This document shows positions 27,376 to 38,975 of a DNA stretch of 64,000 nucleotides, in pieces (position 1 is the first letter of the stretch; each line of letters starts with the position of its first letter). Source of the DNA: Arthrobacter antibioticus (GTDB taxonomy: Bacteria > Actinomycetota > Actinomycetes > Actinomycetales > Micrococcaceae); the NCBI RefSeq assembly GCF_030063205.1, contig NZ_JASISQ010000004.1, positions 275,707 through 339,706 of the forward strand, written 5' to 3'. The position numbers and the translations under genes are program-made. The notes under the pieces were generated by a model. It searched no databases and had not been told where the DNA came from. It was given only the letters and a program-made list of their open reading frames with translations.

Positions 27376-27554
27376 TCGACGCACGCCTCCCTATTGATGA
27401 TGTTGTAGTTATACAGACTACCGAGTTTCCAGCCCCGCTGCTGAACCGATCGAGTGTGAGTATGAACGCATGTTGGTTTGGATTTGGATCAGGCAGTGCG
27501 CAGAAACGGCTCACGTGCACGGCATTATGGGTAGACATGAGATGATCAACAGTT

Positions 27555-29459
27555 GTGACCAATCCAGATTCCCACGTGGGACCAGAAGCGCCTATGATTT
27601 CCGCGCCGCCGCCGACGGCTGGCACGCAAGCGGGCAGCAGCAAGCGCAAGACCCCTCGCCGAGCGAGCGCTCCAGCGGGTGCTCCAGCATCAAGCGCCGC
27701 AGAGCACGCGCTTCTGATAGTGAATGCAGATGGCCAGGTCACCTCAACCACTCCCCCTGTTGAGGTTGGAGATAATGACACCTCAACCGCACCGGAAGTA
27801 AACGTTGAGGTTGGAGATAATGACACCTCAACCGCACCGGAATTTGCCTCCGAGGCCCTGTCTGCCACGACAGAAATTGCCAAACCGGCTCTGCCGACTG
27901 ATCCGAACGAAGCAGGCAACTGGCCCGCACCAGATTCTGATACTCATACTGCGGCTGATACTGATACTGATACTGATACTGATACTGATACTGATACCAC
28001 GGATGTTATCGCTGACGCCGAACACACGCCCGAGCACACAACCGCCGCGGAGCCTGATGCAGACGCCACCAAGGATGCCCATCCTGAGGCGATTGATGCG
28101 CCTGAAGCGATTAACGCGCCCGAGGAGGTTGAAGCAACAGAGGAGGTTGAGGCAACAGAAGCCACAGTCAGTGCGGCAACAGCTGACACACTCCCTTTGT
28201 CCCGGCGTGAAAGACGGCTGGCCGAGCAAAAGCTCGAATCCGGGCTCACACCCAGTAAACGCTCCGCTTACTTAGAAGAGTCGCCAGACTCAGTTGCTGG
28301 CAAGGAGCCAACTCTGGGGATCGGCTCCGAACCAGAAGAAGGTCTGGCCAAAAAGATCAAGCCAGTCAAGAAACGCAATAGCTTCGTTGCTTTCCTGCGC
28401 GGGCTGTTCTTCCTCCTGGTCATTTCTGCGTTGGTGCTTGGTATTGGAACTGTGCTTTCAAGTAGCGAGGATGCCGCTGTTGGCCCATCACAAACTGAAG
28501 AAAACCGGCAAATGGCATGGGATAAAACCTCTGCGCTGCTAGCCCAGACGACAGCCCTAAGTCAGACAACCCCTGACTCGAAGGTCCAGGAAACGCTCAA
28601 CCAGGCTGCCAAGGAGCTCAAAACTCAAGCTGCAGCGCTGGGCGACGGCCGGCCCTCGGATAATGCTGTTCCCGCATCTCCAGTGACCACCGCGGCCACG
28701 TTGTCTATCGCCGAGCTCGCACTCTCATTCAGCACTAATGGGGATCAATTGTTGAGCAATTCGTTGACCGCCGATCAAGCCATGGGAAGGGTCTTTGCCG
28801 CAGTGGGAACAAGCCAACTTCTTCAAGGTCAAAGACTCAGCGCTATCGATGGGAGCCTCCCTCCTGCGTCGGCCTTCCTACCAGCACGGATCGATTTCCC
28901 TGGCCCGCAGGGTCCAGAATGCAAAACAACTTTAGAGCCGCGCGCGGGAGTAACCCTTGATTCGGCACTTGGCGCTGCCGCACTCGGCGAGCAAAAGGCC
29001 ATCTATGCGTATCAAGTGGCCACCACACGCTTTGCTGAACCACAGTTCAGTCAATCCATGGATCTGTTGTCACGGCATCAGGCAAAGCTGGAGGTGCTTA
29101 ATGCAGAACTTCACGTGAGGTGTTTGCCTGTAGTAACCCCTGCTGCGGGATTTAATCTTGCCCCGACATTCACAACGACACCCAAGAAGGCGCTGGCTCA
29201 GCTGGAAACAGAGCTGAGCGGTGCTTACGCGGACCTTACCGCCCTGAGCACCGCCCTCAGTGCGGATTCAGTGGCCGCTGCAGATCCATCGTCAACAACC
29301 ACCGCCACGAAGCCACCGTCGAATACGACGACTCTGCGTGAGATTGCTGTGACGTGGCTGCTGGACTCTGCGCAGACACACGTGTTCTGGGGTGGATCTA
29401 CCGGAGCCCTGGCTGGAATCCAGCAGGAACAAACGACGCCAACTTCAGCTGTCCCATAG
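27555..29459 (+). CDS. DUF4439-type membrane-anchored protein
   Basis: A 634-residue protein in three parts: a long acidic, Thr/Asp/Ala/Glu-rich N-terminus (1-275) carrying two DNA tandem repeats; one transmembrane helix (about 278-300, FLRGLFFLLVISALVLGIG); and an outer domain whose end (ALGEQKAIYAYQVATTRFAE and REIAVTWLLDSAQTHVFWGG) matches the ferritin-like DUF4439 family found beside rimP in Actinobacteria. The role is unknown. The start GTG 27555 has a poor Shine-Dalgarno; ATG 27594 is possible. It is transcribed away from rimP. Confidence 0.78.
   Translation: MTNPDSHVGPEAPMISAPPPTAGTQAGSSKRKTPRRASAPAGAPASSAAEHALLIVNADGQVTSTTPPVEVGDNDTSTAPEVNVEVGDNDTSTAPEFASEALSATTEIAKPALPTDPNEAGNWPAPDSDTHTAADTDTDTDTDTDTDTTDVIADAEHTPEHTTAAEPDADATKDAHPEAIDAPEAINAPEEVEATEEVEATEATVSAATADTLPLSRRERRLAEQKLESGLTPSKRSAYLEESPDSVAGKEPTLGIGSEPEEGLAKKIKPVKKRNSFVAFLRGLFFLLVISALVLGIGTVLSSSEDAAVGPSQTEENRQMAWDKTSALLAQTTALSQTTPDSKVQETLNQAAKELKTQAAALGDGRPSDNAVPASPVTTAATLSIAELALSFSTNGDQLLSNSLTADQAMGRVFAAVGTSQLLQGQRLSAIDGSLPPASAFLPARIDFPGPQGPECKTTLEPRAGVTLDSALGAAALGEQKAIYAYQVATTRFAEPQFSQSMDLLSRHQAKLEVLNAELHVRCLPVVTPAAGFNLAPTFTTTPKKALAQLETELSGAYADLTALSTALSADSVAAADPSSTTTATKPPSNTTTLREIAVTWLLDSAQTHVFWGGSTGALAGIQQEQTTPTSAVP
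27759..27842 (+). repeat. 39-bp perfect direct repeat, 45-bp period
   Basis: Copies at 27759-27797 and 27804-27842 are identical and encode VEVGDNDTSTAPE twice in the acidic N-terminus of the DUF4439 protein. A recent in-frame duplication is the simplest reading. Confidence 0.9.
27955..27996 (+). repeat. Seven CTGATA hexamers
   Basis: Seven perfect tandem CTGATA units encode a Thr-Asp dipeptide run in the cytosolic N-terminus of the DUF4439 protein. Copy-number change by slippage would stay in frame because the unit is six bases. Confidence 0.93.
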
Positions 29460-29562
29460 CATCTTTAATCGCCCAACCGAATTCAGCGCTGACCTTCAGT
29501 TCATGACTTCCGCAAAAAAGACACTGCGAGCACTTATGGCCGCCAGCGGTAAGGTCTAAGGT

Positions 29563-30555
29563 GTGTCCTTTAGAGTCGAAATCCCGGAACCTCTGCGGTT
29601 ACGTCATCGCCAAACTGCTGAGAGCCGGAACTGGTTGGCTCAATTGCCGGACTTCATCAGCCAAGCTCTTCAGCAGTGGCAGTTAACAGTAGATCTGCCT
29701 GCTAGCGGATCACCGTCATACGGGTACACCGGGGTTGTGATTCCGGTGCTGGCTGAGGACGGATCTGCTGCGGCATTGAAGCTAGCGTTCCCTCACGACG
29801 AAGCCCATCTGGAGCCTGTCGCTCTTTCCCTCTGGGACGGCCATGGGGCTGTCCGATTGTTAGCCCACGATAAAACACTCTCAGCGCTACTCTTGGAACG
29901 GCTCGATGACAGCCGTTCGCTGGCAAGGCTCCCCGTCGACGATGCTGTCCCTGTGTGGGGCGCCCTCGTTAAAAGCTTGAGCGTGGGGCCCGATAACCGG
30001 AGTCAGTGGCAGCAAATCCCCCAGTTAGCAGCCACTGCCGAAAGGTACTGCGACGAATTACCCCAGCGCTGGTCAGAAACGGCCGAACCGTTCCCACGCT
30101 GGCTACTCGAGGCAGCTTTGGAAGTCTGCCAAACGTGGGGCGCCGTTGGCAGGCGCAGCAGTTCTGATGTGTTGGTCCACACCGATCTGCACTACGAGAA
30201 CGTCTTAGGCAGGCCGGGTACGCAGGAATATTGGGCAATAGACCCGCAAGTCACTCTGGGGCACGCCGAATTCGCTCTAGCGCCTTGTTTATGGAACCGA
30301 CTCCAAGATCTACCTGAGCGCAACGCAGAGGCAGGTCTCCGCCGTCGGGCTTCCCAACTTTCACAAGCTGCCGGATTCGATGAACTCCTCGCCATGCAGT
30401 GGACAGTGGTGCGTGAAGTGGAAAATGCGTTGCACTATTTTGAGGAGACGGCCAACAGCGCAGATGCCCAAAGGTCATTATGGGTGGCAAGCACCATGGC
30501 CGGGAAAACACTCCCCTGGTTGCCAAGAGCACACGCGCTCAAGCCAATTTCCTAA
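29563..30555 (+). CDS. Aminoglycoside-phosphotransferase-like kinase
   Basis: A 330-residue protein of the APH(6)/hydroxyurea-phosphotransferase type. The catalytic loop reads HTDLHYENVL (about 206-215) with Asp as base, and the metal-binding segment is WAIDPQ; the N-lobe Lys is in AAALKLAFPHDE. Members modify streptomycin-type drugs or unknown small molecules; a resistance phenotype cannot be inferred. The start is GTG 29563. Its stop overlaps the convergent TSUP gene stop by four bases, leaving no room for a terminator. Confidence 0.8.
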   Translation: MSFRVEIPEPLRLRHRQTAESRNWLAQLPDFISQALQQWQLTVDLPASGSPSYGYTGVVIPVLAEDGSAAALKLAFPHDEAHLEPVALSLWDGHGAVRLLAHDKTLSALLLERLDDSRSLARLPVDDAVPVWGALVKSLSVGPDNRSQWQQIPQLAATAERYCDELPQRWSETAEPFPRWLLEAALEVCQTWGAVGRRSSSDVLVHTDLHYENVLGRPGTQEYWAIDPQVTLGHAEFALAPCLWNRLQDLPERNAEAGLRRRASQLSQAAGFDELLAMQWTVVREVENALHYFEETANSADAQRSLWVASTMAGKTLPWLPRAHALKPIS

Positions 30556-31352
30556 CTCTGGCGGATGTTCTCATTCCAAACATCGAACCCCAATTTCATG
30601 ATCAACGCCGTGACAACCACCAGGAACACGATCCTGATAAATTTGCTGCCCTGCTTAACTGCGGTGCGGGCGCCAACATATCCTCCGGCCATATTGGCTC
30701 CGCCCAAAATGAGTCCAACGCCCCATAGCAAAGATCCATGGGGCAGGAAGAACATTAAAGCCCCTGCGTTTGTTGCGAGGTTGACGATCTTTGCCTTGGC
30801 ACTGGCTTCAAGGAACGCATACCCCATGAGGCTGACCATGGCGATAATAAGAAACGAACCAGTCCCAGGGCCAATGAGACCATCATAAAAACCGATCAAC
30901 GCACCAATGCAGCCAGCCACAATGTGATGCTTTTGCCCTGAATAGCGCAGGGCAGTGAGCTCGCCAAGCCCCGGTTTGAAGGCTGTAAAAAGCAACACTG
31001 CCACCAATGCCACCACAATGATCGGTTTAAAAACTGAGCCAGGCAGGCTGGCGGCCACCACCGCCCCACCCAGGCTGCCAACAAGCGCCACACCAGCCAT
31101 CGGCAAAGCTGTACGCAGATCCGGTTTCACACGTCGATAGTAGGTGACCGAACTGGTGGCAGTTCCGAAAATCGAGCCCATTTTATTGGTCGCCAAGGCC
31201 TGTATGGGTGTAATTCCGGGGATCATTAGCATCACCGGAAGTTGCAATAGACCACCACCACCCACCACCGCATCAATCCAGCCGGCTGCGAAGCCGGCCA
31301 CGATTATCAACAAAATGGTGGCCATGGTGATGTTCTCAAAGCCTGAGATCAT
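30552..31352 (-). CDS. TSUP-family (TauE/SafE) transporter
   Basis: A 266-residue polytopic membrane protein with about eight helices. The duplicated family motifs are visible: AGWIDAVVGGGGLLQLPVM at about 23-41 and GFYDGLIGPGTGSF in the second half. Members move sulfite, sulfoacetate or other organosulfur anions across the membrane; the substrate here is not deducible. ATG 31352 has GAGGAG six bases upstream. It lies 29 bp downstream of proS on the same strand and may share its transcript. Confidence 0.9.
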   Translation of the reverse strand: MISGFENITMATILLIIVAGFAAGWIDAVVGGGGLLQLPVMLMIPGITPIQALATNKMGSIFGTATSSVTYYRRVKPDLRTALPMAGVALVGSLGGAVVAASLPGSVFKPIIVVALVAVLLFTAFKPGLGELTALRYSGQKHHIVAGCIGALIGFYDGLIGPGTGSFLIIAMVSLMGYAFLEASAKAKIVNLATNAGALMFFLPHGSLLWGVGLILGGANMAGGYVGARTAVKQGSKFIRIVFLVVVTALIMKLGFDVWNENIRQS

Positions 31353-31381
31353 TCGTGCTCCTCGTTATGCCAGTTGCGTGC

Positions 31382-33184
31382 CTACTGGTTGTCGAGAATG
31401 TACTGCACGGCTTCGCCAACGAGGACGTTCTCAGCCACGCCGGTGCCACGATTCTTGATCTCCACAAGGCCTTCAACCAGGCCACGGCCAACGGCAACTA
31501 TGGTGGGGACACCAATAAGTTCAGCATCGCCAAACTTCACGCCCGGTGAAACCTTGGCCCGGTCATCATAAATGACCTCTAGTCCGGCGGCTTCCAGTTC
31601 AATGGTGAGCTGTTCCGCTGCATCAAAGATCTCAGACCCACGGCCTACGGCCACCACATGAACATGTGCCGGCGCCACATTGGCAGGCCAGATTAATCCC
31701 TTGTCATCATGGTTGGATTCGGCCAGTGCTGCCACTGCGCGGGTGATCCCGATACCGTATGAACCCATGGTGACGACAGCAAGCTTGCCGTTATGATCCA
31801 AAACCTTAAGGTCTAGTGCCTGAGCGTACTTACGTCCCAAGGCGAAAATATGTCCCATTTCAATGCCACGGGCGGCTTCAAGGGGCCCTGAGCCATCAGG
31901 AGCGGGATCGCCTGCGCGTACTTGGGCAGCTTCAATGGTGCCATCCCAGCTGAAATCGCGGCCGGCCACTAAGCCGAACACGTGTTTGCCTTCTTCGTTG
32001 GCGCCGGTGATCCAGCTGGTGCCGGAGACAACGCGAGGATCTACCAAGTAAAGAATCTTGGTGGTGCCCTCGGTGCCCAAGACTGCTGAGTCCAGAGAAA
32101 GCCCCGGGCCAATATAGCCCTTGATAAGTCCGGGGTGCTTCTTCAGGTCAGCCTCACCGGCCGGTTCAACGCCAACTTCACCACCGGTTGACAGATGGAC
32201 GCCAATGGTGGCTTCGATCCGTTTGAGGTCAACGTCGCGGTCACCGGGCAGGCCCACCACAACGATTTGACGCTCACCGGTAGGCAAGGAGACGGCAAGA
32301 ACAACGTTCTTTAACGTATCTCTAGCACTCCATGCACCTTCGGCACGCGGGGCGAGCTCGTTCGCAGCTGCCACCAATAATTCAATGGTGGGAGTTTCCG
32401 GGGTGTCTCTGACGTTGGCGGCTGGTGCCGTGGTGAAATCGATCGTCTCCGGCACCACAGTGGTGACTGCTTCAACATTGGCAGCGTATCCTCCGGCGGA
32501 ACGCACAAAGGTGTCCTCGCCAATGGCCATCGGGTGCAGGAACTCTTCGCTCTTGGACCCGCCCATGGCACCAGCTGTGGCCGCGACAGGAATGACTTCA
32601 AGGCCGAGGCGCTCAAAGATACGCAGGTACGCACCGCGGTGAGCCATGTAGCTGACTTCCAGTCCGGCGTCGTCAATATCAAAGGAGTAGGAATCCTTCA
32701 TGATGAATTCCCGACCACGCAATAGCCCTGCACGGGGTCGCGCCTCATCGCGGTACTTGTTTTGAATCTGGTAGATCGACAGCGGCAGGTCCTTGTATGA
32801 GGAATACAAGTCCTTCACTAGCAGTGTGAACATTTCCTCATGGGTGGGAGCCAGCAGGTAGTCGGCACCTTTTCGATCCTGCAGGCGGAAGATGCCATCG
32901 CCGTACTCCAACCACCGGTTGGTGATTTCGTAGGGTTCCTTGGGTAGCAGTGCAGGGAAGTGCACCTCCTGGGCACCGATCGCATCCATCTCCTCACGCA
33001 CAATGCCTTCTACCTTGCGCAGTACGCGCAGGCCCAGCGGCAACCACGTGTAAATACCCGGGGCAGCACGGCGGATGTAGCCGGCTCGCAGCAGTAGTTT
33101 GTGGCTGTCGACTTCGGCGTCAACAGGGTTCTCACGCAAGGTGCGTAAAAAGAGGGTGGAAAGGCGAAGTGCCACGCGGGTCAT
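31382..33184 (-). CDS. proS: Prolyl-tRNA synthetase
   Basis: Charges tRNA-Pro. The protein has class II motif 1 ([16 protein letters not shown]), motif 2 ([16 protein letters not shown]) and motif 3 ([13 protein letters not shown]), with a YbaK-type editing insertion between motifs 2 and 3 as in bacterial ProS. The start is uncertain: ATG 33184 fits homologues, GTG 33175 also fits, and an upstream ATG at 33229 is preceded by TAGATT five bases away, which could be the -10 of a leaderless mRNA. It belongs to the dxr-ispG-proS lineage of neighbours. Confidence 0.95.
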   Translation of the reverse strand: MTRVALRLSTLFLRTLRENPVDAEVDSHKLLLRAGYIRRAAPGIYTWLPLGLRVLRKVEGIVREEMDAIGAQEVHFPALLPKEPYEITNRWLEYGDGIFRLQDRKGADYLLAPTHEEMFTLLVKDLYSSYKDLPLSIYQIQNKYRDEARPRAGLLRGREFIMKDSYSFDIDDAGLEVSYMAHRGAYLRIFERLGLEVIPVAATAGAMGGSKSEEFLHPMAIGEDTFVRSAGGYAANVEAVTTVVPETIDFTTAPAANVRDTPETPTIELLVAAANELAPRAEGAWSARDTLKNVVLAVSLPTGERQIVVVGLPGDRDVDLKRIEATIGVHLSTGGEVGVEPAGEADLKKHPGLIKGYIGPGLSLDSAVLGTEGTTKILYLVDPRVVSGTSWITGANEEGKHVFGLVAGRDFSWDGTIEAAQVRAGDPAPDGSGPLEAARGIEMGHIFALGRKYAQALDLKVLDHNGKLAVVTMGSYGIGITRAVAALAESNHDDKGLIWPANVAPAHVHVVAVGRGSEIFDAAEQLTIELEAAGLEVIYDDRAKVSPGVKFGDAELIGVPTIVAVGRGLVEGLVEIKNRGTGVAENVLVGEAVQYILDNQ

Positions 33185-33372
33185 CCATTTCTTGAAGTTG
33201 GGCGTGCCGCCATGAAGAGAGACGGACATGTACTAATCTACCGGGTCGGAGGCGCTCTGTGGCACACCCAACCGCTGAGAGTGCGATGCTGCTTGGGTGA
33301 CACTGGACAGTGCCGTGTCCCGGGTCTAGTTTGAAGTGATATCTGCATAAACTAACAGCTTCGGAGGGCCGG

Positions 33373-34233
33373 ATGTCCCATAGAGCAGCCATGCCCGCCC
33401 GAGGAGCTGCGTTTGTCCCCGTTCCAGCTGATCCTTCAGGGGCACATGGCCCGGTGAGTATCAGCATTGAGGGCTTGCGCGTTCACCGGGGAAAATCCAC
33501 AGTGTTGGCCAACATTACCGCCAGTATTCCCGAGGGGCACATCACAGGGCTATTGGGTCCCTCCGGCAGTGGCAAAACTACTTTGATGCGCACCATTGTG
33601 GGTTTGCAGAAAATCAGCGCAGGCACAGTGACAGTTCTTGGCCGCCTGGCAGGGGACCCCCAAAACAGGCACGACGTCGGATACCTCACCCAGTCCGCCA
33701 GCGTCTACAGGGACCTGAGTGTCATTGACAATGTTCGATATTTTGCTGCTTTGCAGGGCGCCTCTCGGGAGCAGACTCACGCCGCCTTAGCCGCCGTGGG
33801 GATGTCTGCACTTGGCAGGCGTAGGGCTGGTCAACTCTCCGGCGGGCAGTTAAGCAGAGTGTCCTTGGCGTGTGCCCTGGTAGGGAGGCCGCGGTTACTT
33901 GTTTTAGATGAACCGACGGTGGGTCTAGATCCGATACTTCGGGCGGATTTGTGGGCGCGGTTTGCCGCTATGGCTGCCGCCGGCACCACCTTGATCATTT
34001 CAAGCCACGTCATGGAGGAGGCTGGACACTGTGATTCCTTGCTGCTGCTGCGTGAGGGGCTATTACTTGCACAGCTGACACCGGCCCAATTACGGGTAAA
34101 GGGGCGAAGCGAAGAACTGGAGCTGGCCTTTTTGCACATCATTGAAGATTCGGTGGGCTCACACCCAGAGATGCGCGGCGCCCACCCCGACGGCGCCCAC
34201 CACAACGGCGCCCACCACAGTGCACAAGCATGA
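33373..34233 (+). CDS. ABC exporter ATP-binding protein
   Basis: A 286-residue DrrA/CcmA-type ATPase: Walker A GPSGSGKT at about 62-69, signature LSGGQ, Walker B LLVLDEP, and the switch His in ISSHVMEEA. It would power the permease encoded directly after it (4-bp overlap). ATG 33373 follows GGAGGG. The C-terminus ends in a His-rich tail made by three 15-bp DNA repeats. Members export drugs, lipids or polysaccharide; the cargo is not visible. Confidence 0.92.
   Translation: MSHRAAMPARGAAFVPVPADPSGAHGPVSISIEGLRVHRGKSTVLANITASIPEGHITGLLGPSGSGKTTLMRTIVGLQKISAGTVTVLGRLAGDPQNRHDVGYLTQSASVYRDLSVIDNVRYFAALQGASREQTHAALAAVGMSALGRRRAGQLSGGQLSRVSLACALVGRPRLLVLDEPTVGLDPILRADLWARFAAMAAAGTTLIISSHVMEEAGHCDSLLLLREGLLLAQLTPAQLRVKGRSEELELAFLHIIEDSVGSHPEMRGAHPDGAHHNGAHHSAQA
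34177..34221 (+). repeat. Three 15-bp units encoding a His-rich tail
   Basis: Units at 34177, 34192 and 34207 follow GGCGCCCACCACAAC and encode GAHPD, GAHHN and GAHHS at the end of the ABC ATPase. The tail has five His residues and could bind metal, though it may simply be a slippage product. Confidence 0.85.
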
Positions 34234-34985
34234 ATATCTCGATGATGTGGGCCACCTGCACCCGCGTGCTTCGCCAGCTCAGGGGTGATCCGCGCAGTCT
34301 GGGCATGATTCTGCTAGTGCCGGCAGTGCTGTTGGCACTGGTTTACTGGCTGTACCAAAACGAAAAACTTGCCCCCGGCATGCCCCGGACATTCGACCGG
34401 GTGGGGCTGATGATGTTGGGTGTCTTCCCGTTTGTGGTGATGTTCCTAGTCACTTCAATCACCATGTTGCGGGAGCGAACATCAGGGACGTTGGAACGCC
34501 TCCTGACAACACCCATCCACAAGGGCGACCTGCTTTTTGGCTATGCCCTTGCGTTCTCGATCATGGCGACTCTGCAGGCATTCGTAGCCACAGCCACCGC
34601 CTACTGGCTCTTTGGGATGAAGATTGCAGGCAATGCTGGCTGGGTGGTACTGATTTCGGTGTTGACGGCAGTTCTCGGGGTGGCGCTGGGCCTCCTGTGT
34701 TCGGCGTTCGCCACGACCGAATTCCAAGCCGTCCAGTTTATGCCTGTGGTGGTCATCCCGCAGATCCTCCTGTGCGGGCTCTTTGTTGCCCGGGATCAGA
34801 TGAACAGTGTTTTGGAGATAATCTCAAACATCATGCCGCTCAGTTACGCCGTTGACGGGCTGGCGGAAGTTGCCTTGCACGGCGATCCAAGCTCAACTTT
34901 GGCTTTTGATTTGTGGCTGCTTGGCGCATTTGTTCTGCTATTCCTGCTGTTGGCAGCTCTGACACTGCGGCGCAGAACCGCCTGA
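34230..34985 (+). CDS. ABC-2 type exporter permease
   Basis: A 251-residue membrane protein with six predicted helices and the ABC-2 family motif RERTSGTLERLLTTP after the second. It overlaps the ATPase gene by four bases, so the pair forms one half-size exporter (dimer of each). A solo WXG100 gene follows 150 bp later in the same direction, but no functional link is established. Confidence 0.9.
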   Translation: MNISMMWATCTRVLRQLRGDPRSLGMILLVPAVLLALVYWLYQNEKLAPGMPRTFDRVGLMMLGVFPFVVMFLVTSITMLRERTSGTLERLLTTPIHKGDLLFGYALAFSIMATLQAFVATATAYWLFGMKIAGNAGWVVLISVLTAVLGVALGLLCSAFATTEFQAVQFMPVVVIPQILLCGLFVARDQMNSVLEIISNIMPLSYAVDGLAEVALHGDPSSTLAFDLWLLGAFVLLFLLLAALTLRRRTA

Positions 34986-35067
34986 CTGCGTGGCTTCTGG
35001 GTCATTGGGAAACTGGCGTTGATGGGTACCTCTGCCCATCGCGCATAAAGCACATCTGAGTCTAATG

Positions 35068-35096
35068 TTGAGGTTCATCAACTTTTGAAATCTAAC
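35068..35096 (+). promoter_or_regulatory. Candidate promoter for WXG100 gene
   Basis: TTGAGG (35068-35073) and TCTAAC (35091-35096) are spaced by 17 bases, each matching the sigma-70-type consensus at four of six positions. They end 41 bases before the WXG100 start. A short GTTGA/TCAAC inverted repeat overlaps the -35. Confidence 0.4.
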
Positions 35097-35137
35097 AACT
35101 GGTGATGTTCCATGAGAAGGAAAATGCGGGAGAAGCA

Positions 35138-35410
35138 ATGAGCACTGGCCTTTATGGCAGCGACCCAGAGGAGCTGCGTCAATTCGCTCGGGAGCTTGAA
35201 CAGGCAACGAATATTCTGCTGGCAGTAAAAAGCGAGTTGAGCACACGCATCAGCTCCAAGTTGCGGTGGGAAGGGCCCGACGCCTTCTTTTTCAGGCATG
35301 CATGGCAATCTTCTTATGCTCCGGTGATTGGACAAGCGGCGCAGATGCTCGAGGACACGGCGCATACCCTCTTGCTGCAGGCATCAGAGCAGGAATCTGC
35401 CAGTAGCTAG
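35138..35410 (+). CDS. WXG100-family protein (ESAT-6-like)
   Basis: A 90-residue stand-alone WXG100 protein: two helices joined by the Trp44-Glu-Gly46 turn. It is clearly related to the first 90 residues of the protein at 19314-20801, sharing G-x-D-x3-LR-x-FA-x-EL, the WxG-x-D turn, FR-x2-W and a final A-x-EQ-x2-AS with only one residue of offset. Such proteins are secreted as dimers by type VII systems. ATG 35138 follows GGGAGAAG. No EccC/EssC-type ATPase gene is in the window. Confidence 0.82.
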   Translation: MSTGLYGSDPEELRQFARELEQATNILLAVKSELSTRISSKLRWEGPDAFFFRHAWQSSYAPVIGQAAQMLEDTAHTLLLQASEQESASS

Positions 35411-35425
35411 GCTCGGTTTGCGACT

Positions 35426-35448
35426 GCGCTGGAACAAGTGCCCAGCGC
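35426..35448. terminator. Convergent hairpin, WXG100/PadR genes
   Basis: GCGCTGG (35426-35432) pairs with CCAGCGC (35442-35448) around a 9-nt loop between the converging genes. No U-tract. Confidence 0.55.
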
Positions 35449-35450
35449 TG

Positions 35451-35983
35451 TCAGCTTCTGTCCAGGGTACTGAGCGTCTGTTCACACCACGCTAGCCACG
35501 ACCGCTCATACGCAATCCCAGCTCGCAGAACAGCCAGCTGCAATTCATCCGCCACGGAAAGGACACCGTCCGCGTCAAAGTCACGCCGTTCAATGCTCTC
35601 GAATCCTTCTAGGCTCTGCCCGTGTAACTTTTCATGCCGCCGCAGCTCACCTGTGATATCCACATTTCCCAACACTGCTGCCGCCCGCAAACGCACTAAA
35701 AGCTCGTCCCTGATGGGGCGGGGTTCACCCGGGCCGGCGCACCACGTTTGCAGAGCACTACGACCAGGCTCCAGCACCTCAAAATGCCTTTGTTGCCCCC
35801 GCACGGTAGCTAACCCGCGGGCCTCAAGCAGCCCACTGTGCTCCATTTTGCCCAACTCTTTATAAATTTGTTGGTGCGTAGCCTGCCAAAAATGTCCCAG
35901 CGATTTATCGAACCTCCGCGCCAATTCAGCCCCGGTGCACGGCCTTTCAAGCAGTGAAGTCAAAATGGCATGAGTGAGCGACA

Positions 35984-35984
<1 letters not shown>
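35451..35984 (-). CDS. PadR-family transcriptional regulator
   Basis: A 177-residue PadR protein: N-terminal winged helix (SLTHAILTSLLERPCTGAELARRF, then THQQIYKELGKMEHSGLLEA) and a C-terminal helical dimerisation part. The start shares one base with the stop of the flavoenzyme gene (TAATG), so the regulator is made from the same mRNA. PadR proteins often sense phenolics or hydrophobic toxins and repress a nearby operon; the likely target is the flavoenzyme-padR operon itself. Confidence 0.88.
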
Positions 35985-38011
<2,027 letters not shown>

Positions 38012-38027
38012 TCATGCACTCCTTTGC

Positions 38028-38039
38028 GCAACAAGTTGC
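38028..38039 (-). promoter_or_regulatory. Candidate operator upstream of flavoenzyme
   Basis: GCAACAAGTTGC is a perfect 12-bp palindrome 17-28 bases before the start codon at 38011. The position, overlapping where the Shine-Dalgarno and promoter must lie, suits a repressor such as the downstream PadR protein. Confidence 0.4.
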
Positions 38040-38081
38040 ATAATCGTAGCGCACAATGAGGTGCGGGACACACCCTCGGGG

Positions 38082-38975
38082 CTAAAACAACACGGTGGCG
38101 AACGTTCCCACCTGCGCAAACCCCACCTGTTCATACACGGCCCGGGCACGAGTGTTGTAGTCGTTGACGTAAAGACTGGTGATAGGGGCATGCACTTGGG
38201 CCAACAACACCGCAGCTGCCATGTAGCTGGCGCTACGTCCCTGTCCGCGATACCGGGGGTTCATCCAGACGCCCTGCACCTGGGTGGCGAATTTCGTTAC
38301 AGCGCCTAGATCCGCCTTGAAAATGATTTCCCCGCCGGTTTCATCATGAAGAAAGGAATAGCCGTGACTGATCAGCCACGCCACCCTACGGCGGTAGCTG
38401 CCATCTCCACCCAGGAAAGGCGAATAGCCCACTTCCTCCTCAAACATGGCTGCAGCAGCGATGAGCAGCTGATTAAACTGCCTACTGTTGCCCACCACCA
38501 GTGCGTGGTTCGGTGCAATCAGCGGAGGACCTGACAATGTCAGTAGGGGCTGGTTAGCCCGAATTTCTTGGGCCCGGATGCCCGCCTCATGCAGTACCTC
38601 CATTAGCGCAAGCGTGGGCTCAGCCGGGCCAAAAATGGAGGCATGTGGTTGCCAGTGCTCAACAATCCACCGCGCAAAAACAACAGCGTGTTCCGCCGTT
38701 GCCTGAACTGGGACCACGTTTGAGCCCACCCAACAAGCGGCAGCCAAGCTCACGCCGTCGTCCATAAAATAACCCAGCATGACGGCTCCGGCATGGGGTG
38801 GAACGGCGCTGTTGTTTTGATTGATAAGCGAGTCAACAAACACGTTGGCAACGCGGTCGCGCGCAACCAGCACCCGGAGCGCATCCGTGTCCGCATGGAC
38901 CAGGACGCGCACCGGTTCGTGGCGTTTTAGCTTAGGAGACGCTAACCACGGGGCCACCCGCGAGAGTCGTGTCAT
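38082..38975 (-). CDS. GNAT acetyltransferase downstream of ispG
   Basis: A protein of about 297 residues with an N-terminal DUF4081-like domain ([18 protein letters not shown] region) and a C-terminal GNAT domain ([41 protein letters not shown] with the usual acetyl-CoA loop). This gene follows ispG in many Actinobacteria. Its start lies inside ispG; ATG 38975 has GGAG ten bases before it, but 38981 or GTG 38957 are possible. Substrate unknown. Confidence 0.82.
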   Translation of the reverse strand: MTRLSRVAPWLASPKLKRHEPVRVLVHADTDALRVLVARDRVANVFVDSLINQNNSAVPPHAGAVMLGYFMDDGVSLAAACWVGSNVVPVQATAEHAVVFARWIVEHWQPHASIFGPAEPTLALMEVLHEAGIRAQEIRANQPLLTLSGPPLIAPNHALVVGNSRQFNQLLIAAAAMFEEEVGYSPFLGGDGSYRRRVAWLISHGYSFLHDETGGEIIFKADLGAVTKFATQVQGVWMNPRYRGQGRSASYMAAAVLLAQVHAPITSLYVNDYNTRARAVYEQVGFAQVGTFATVLF

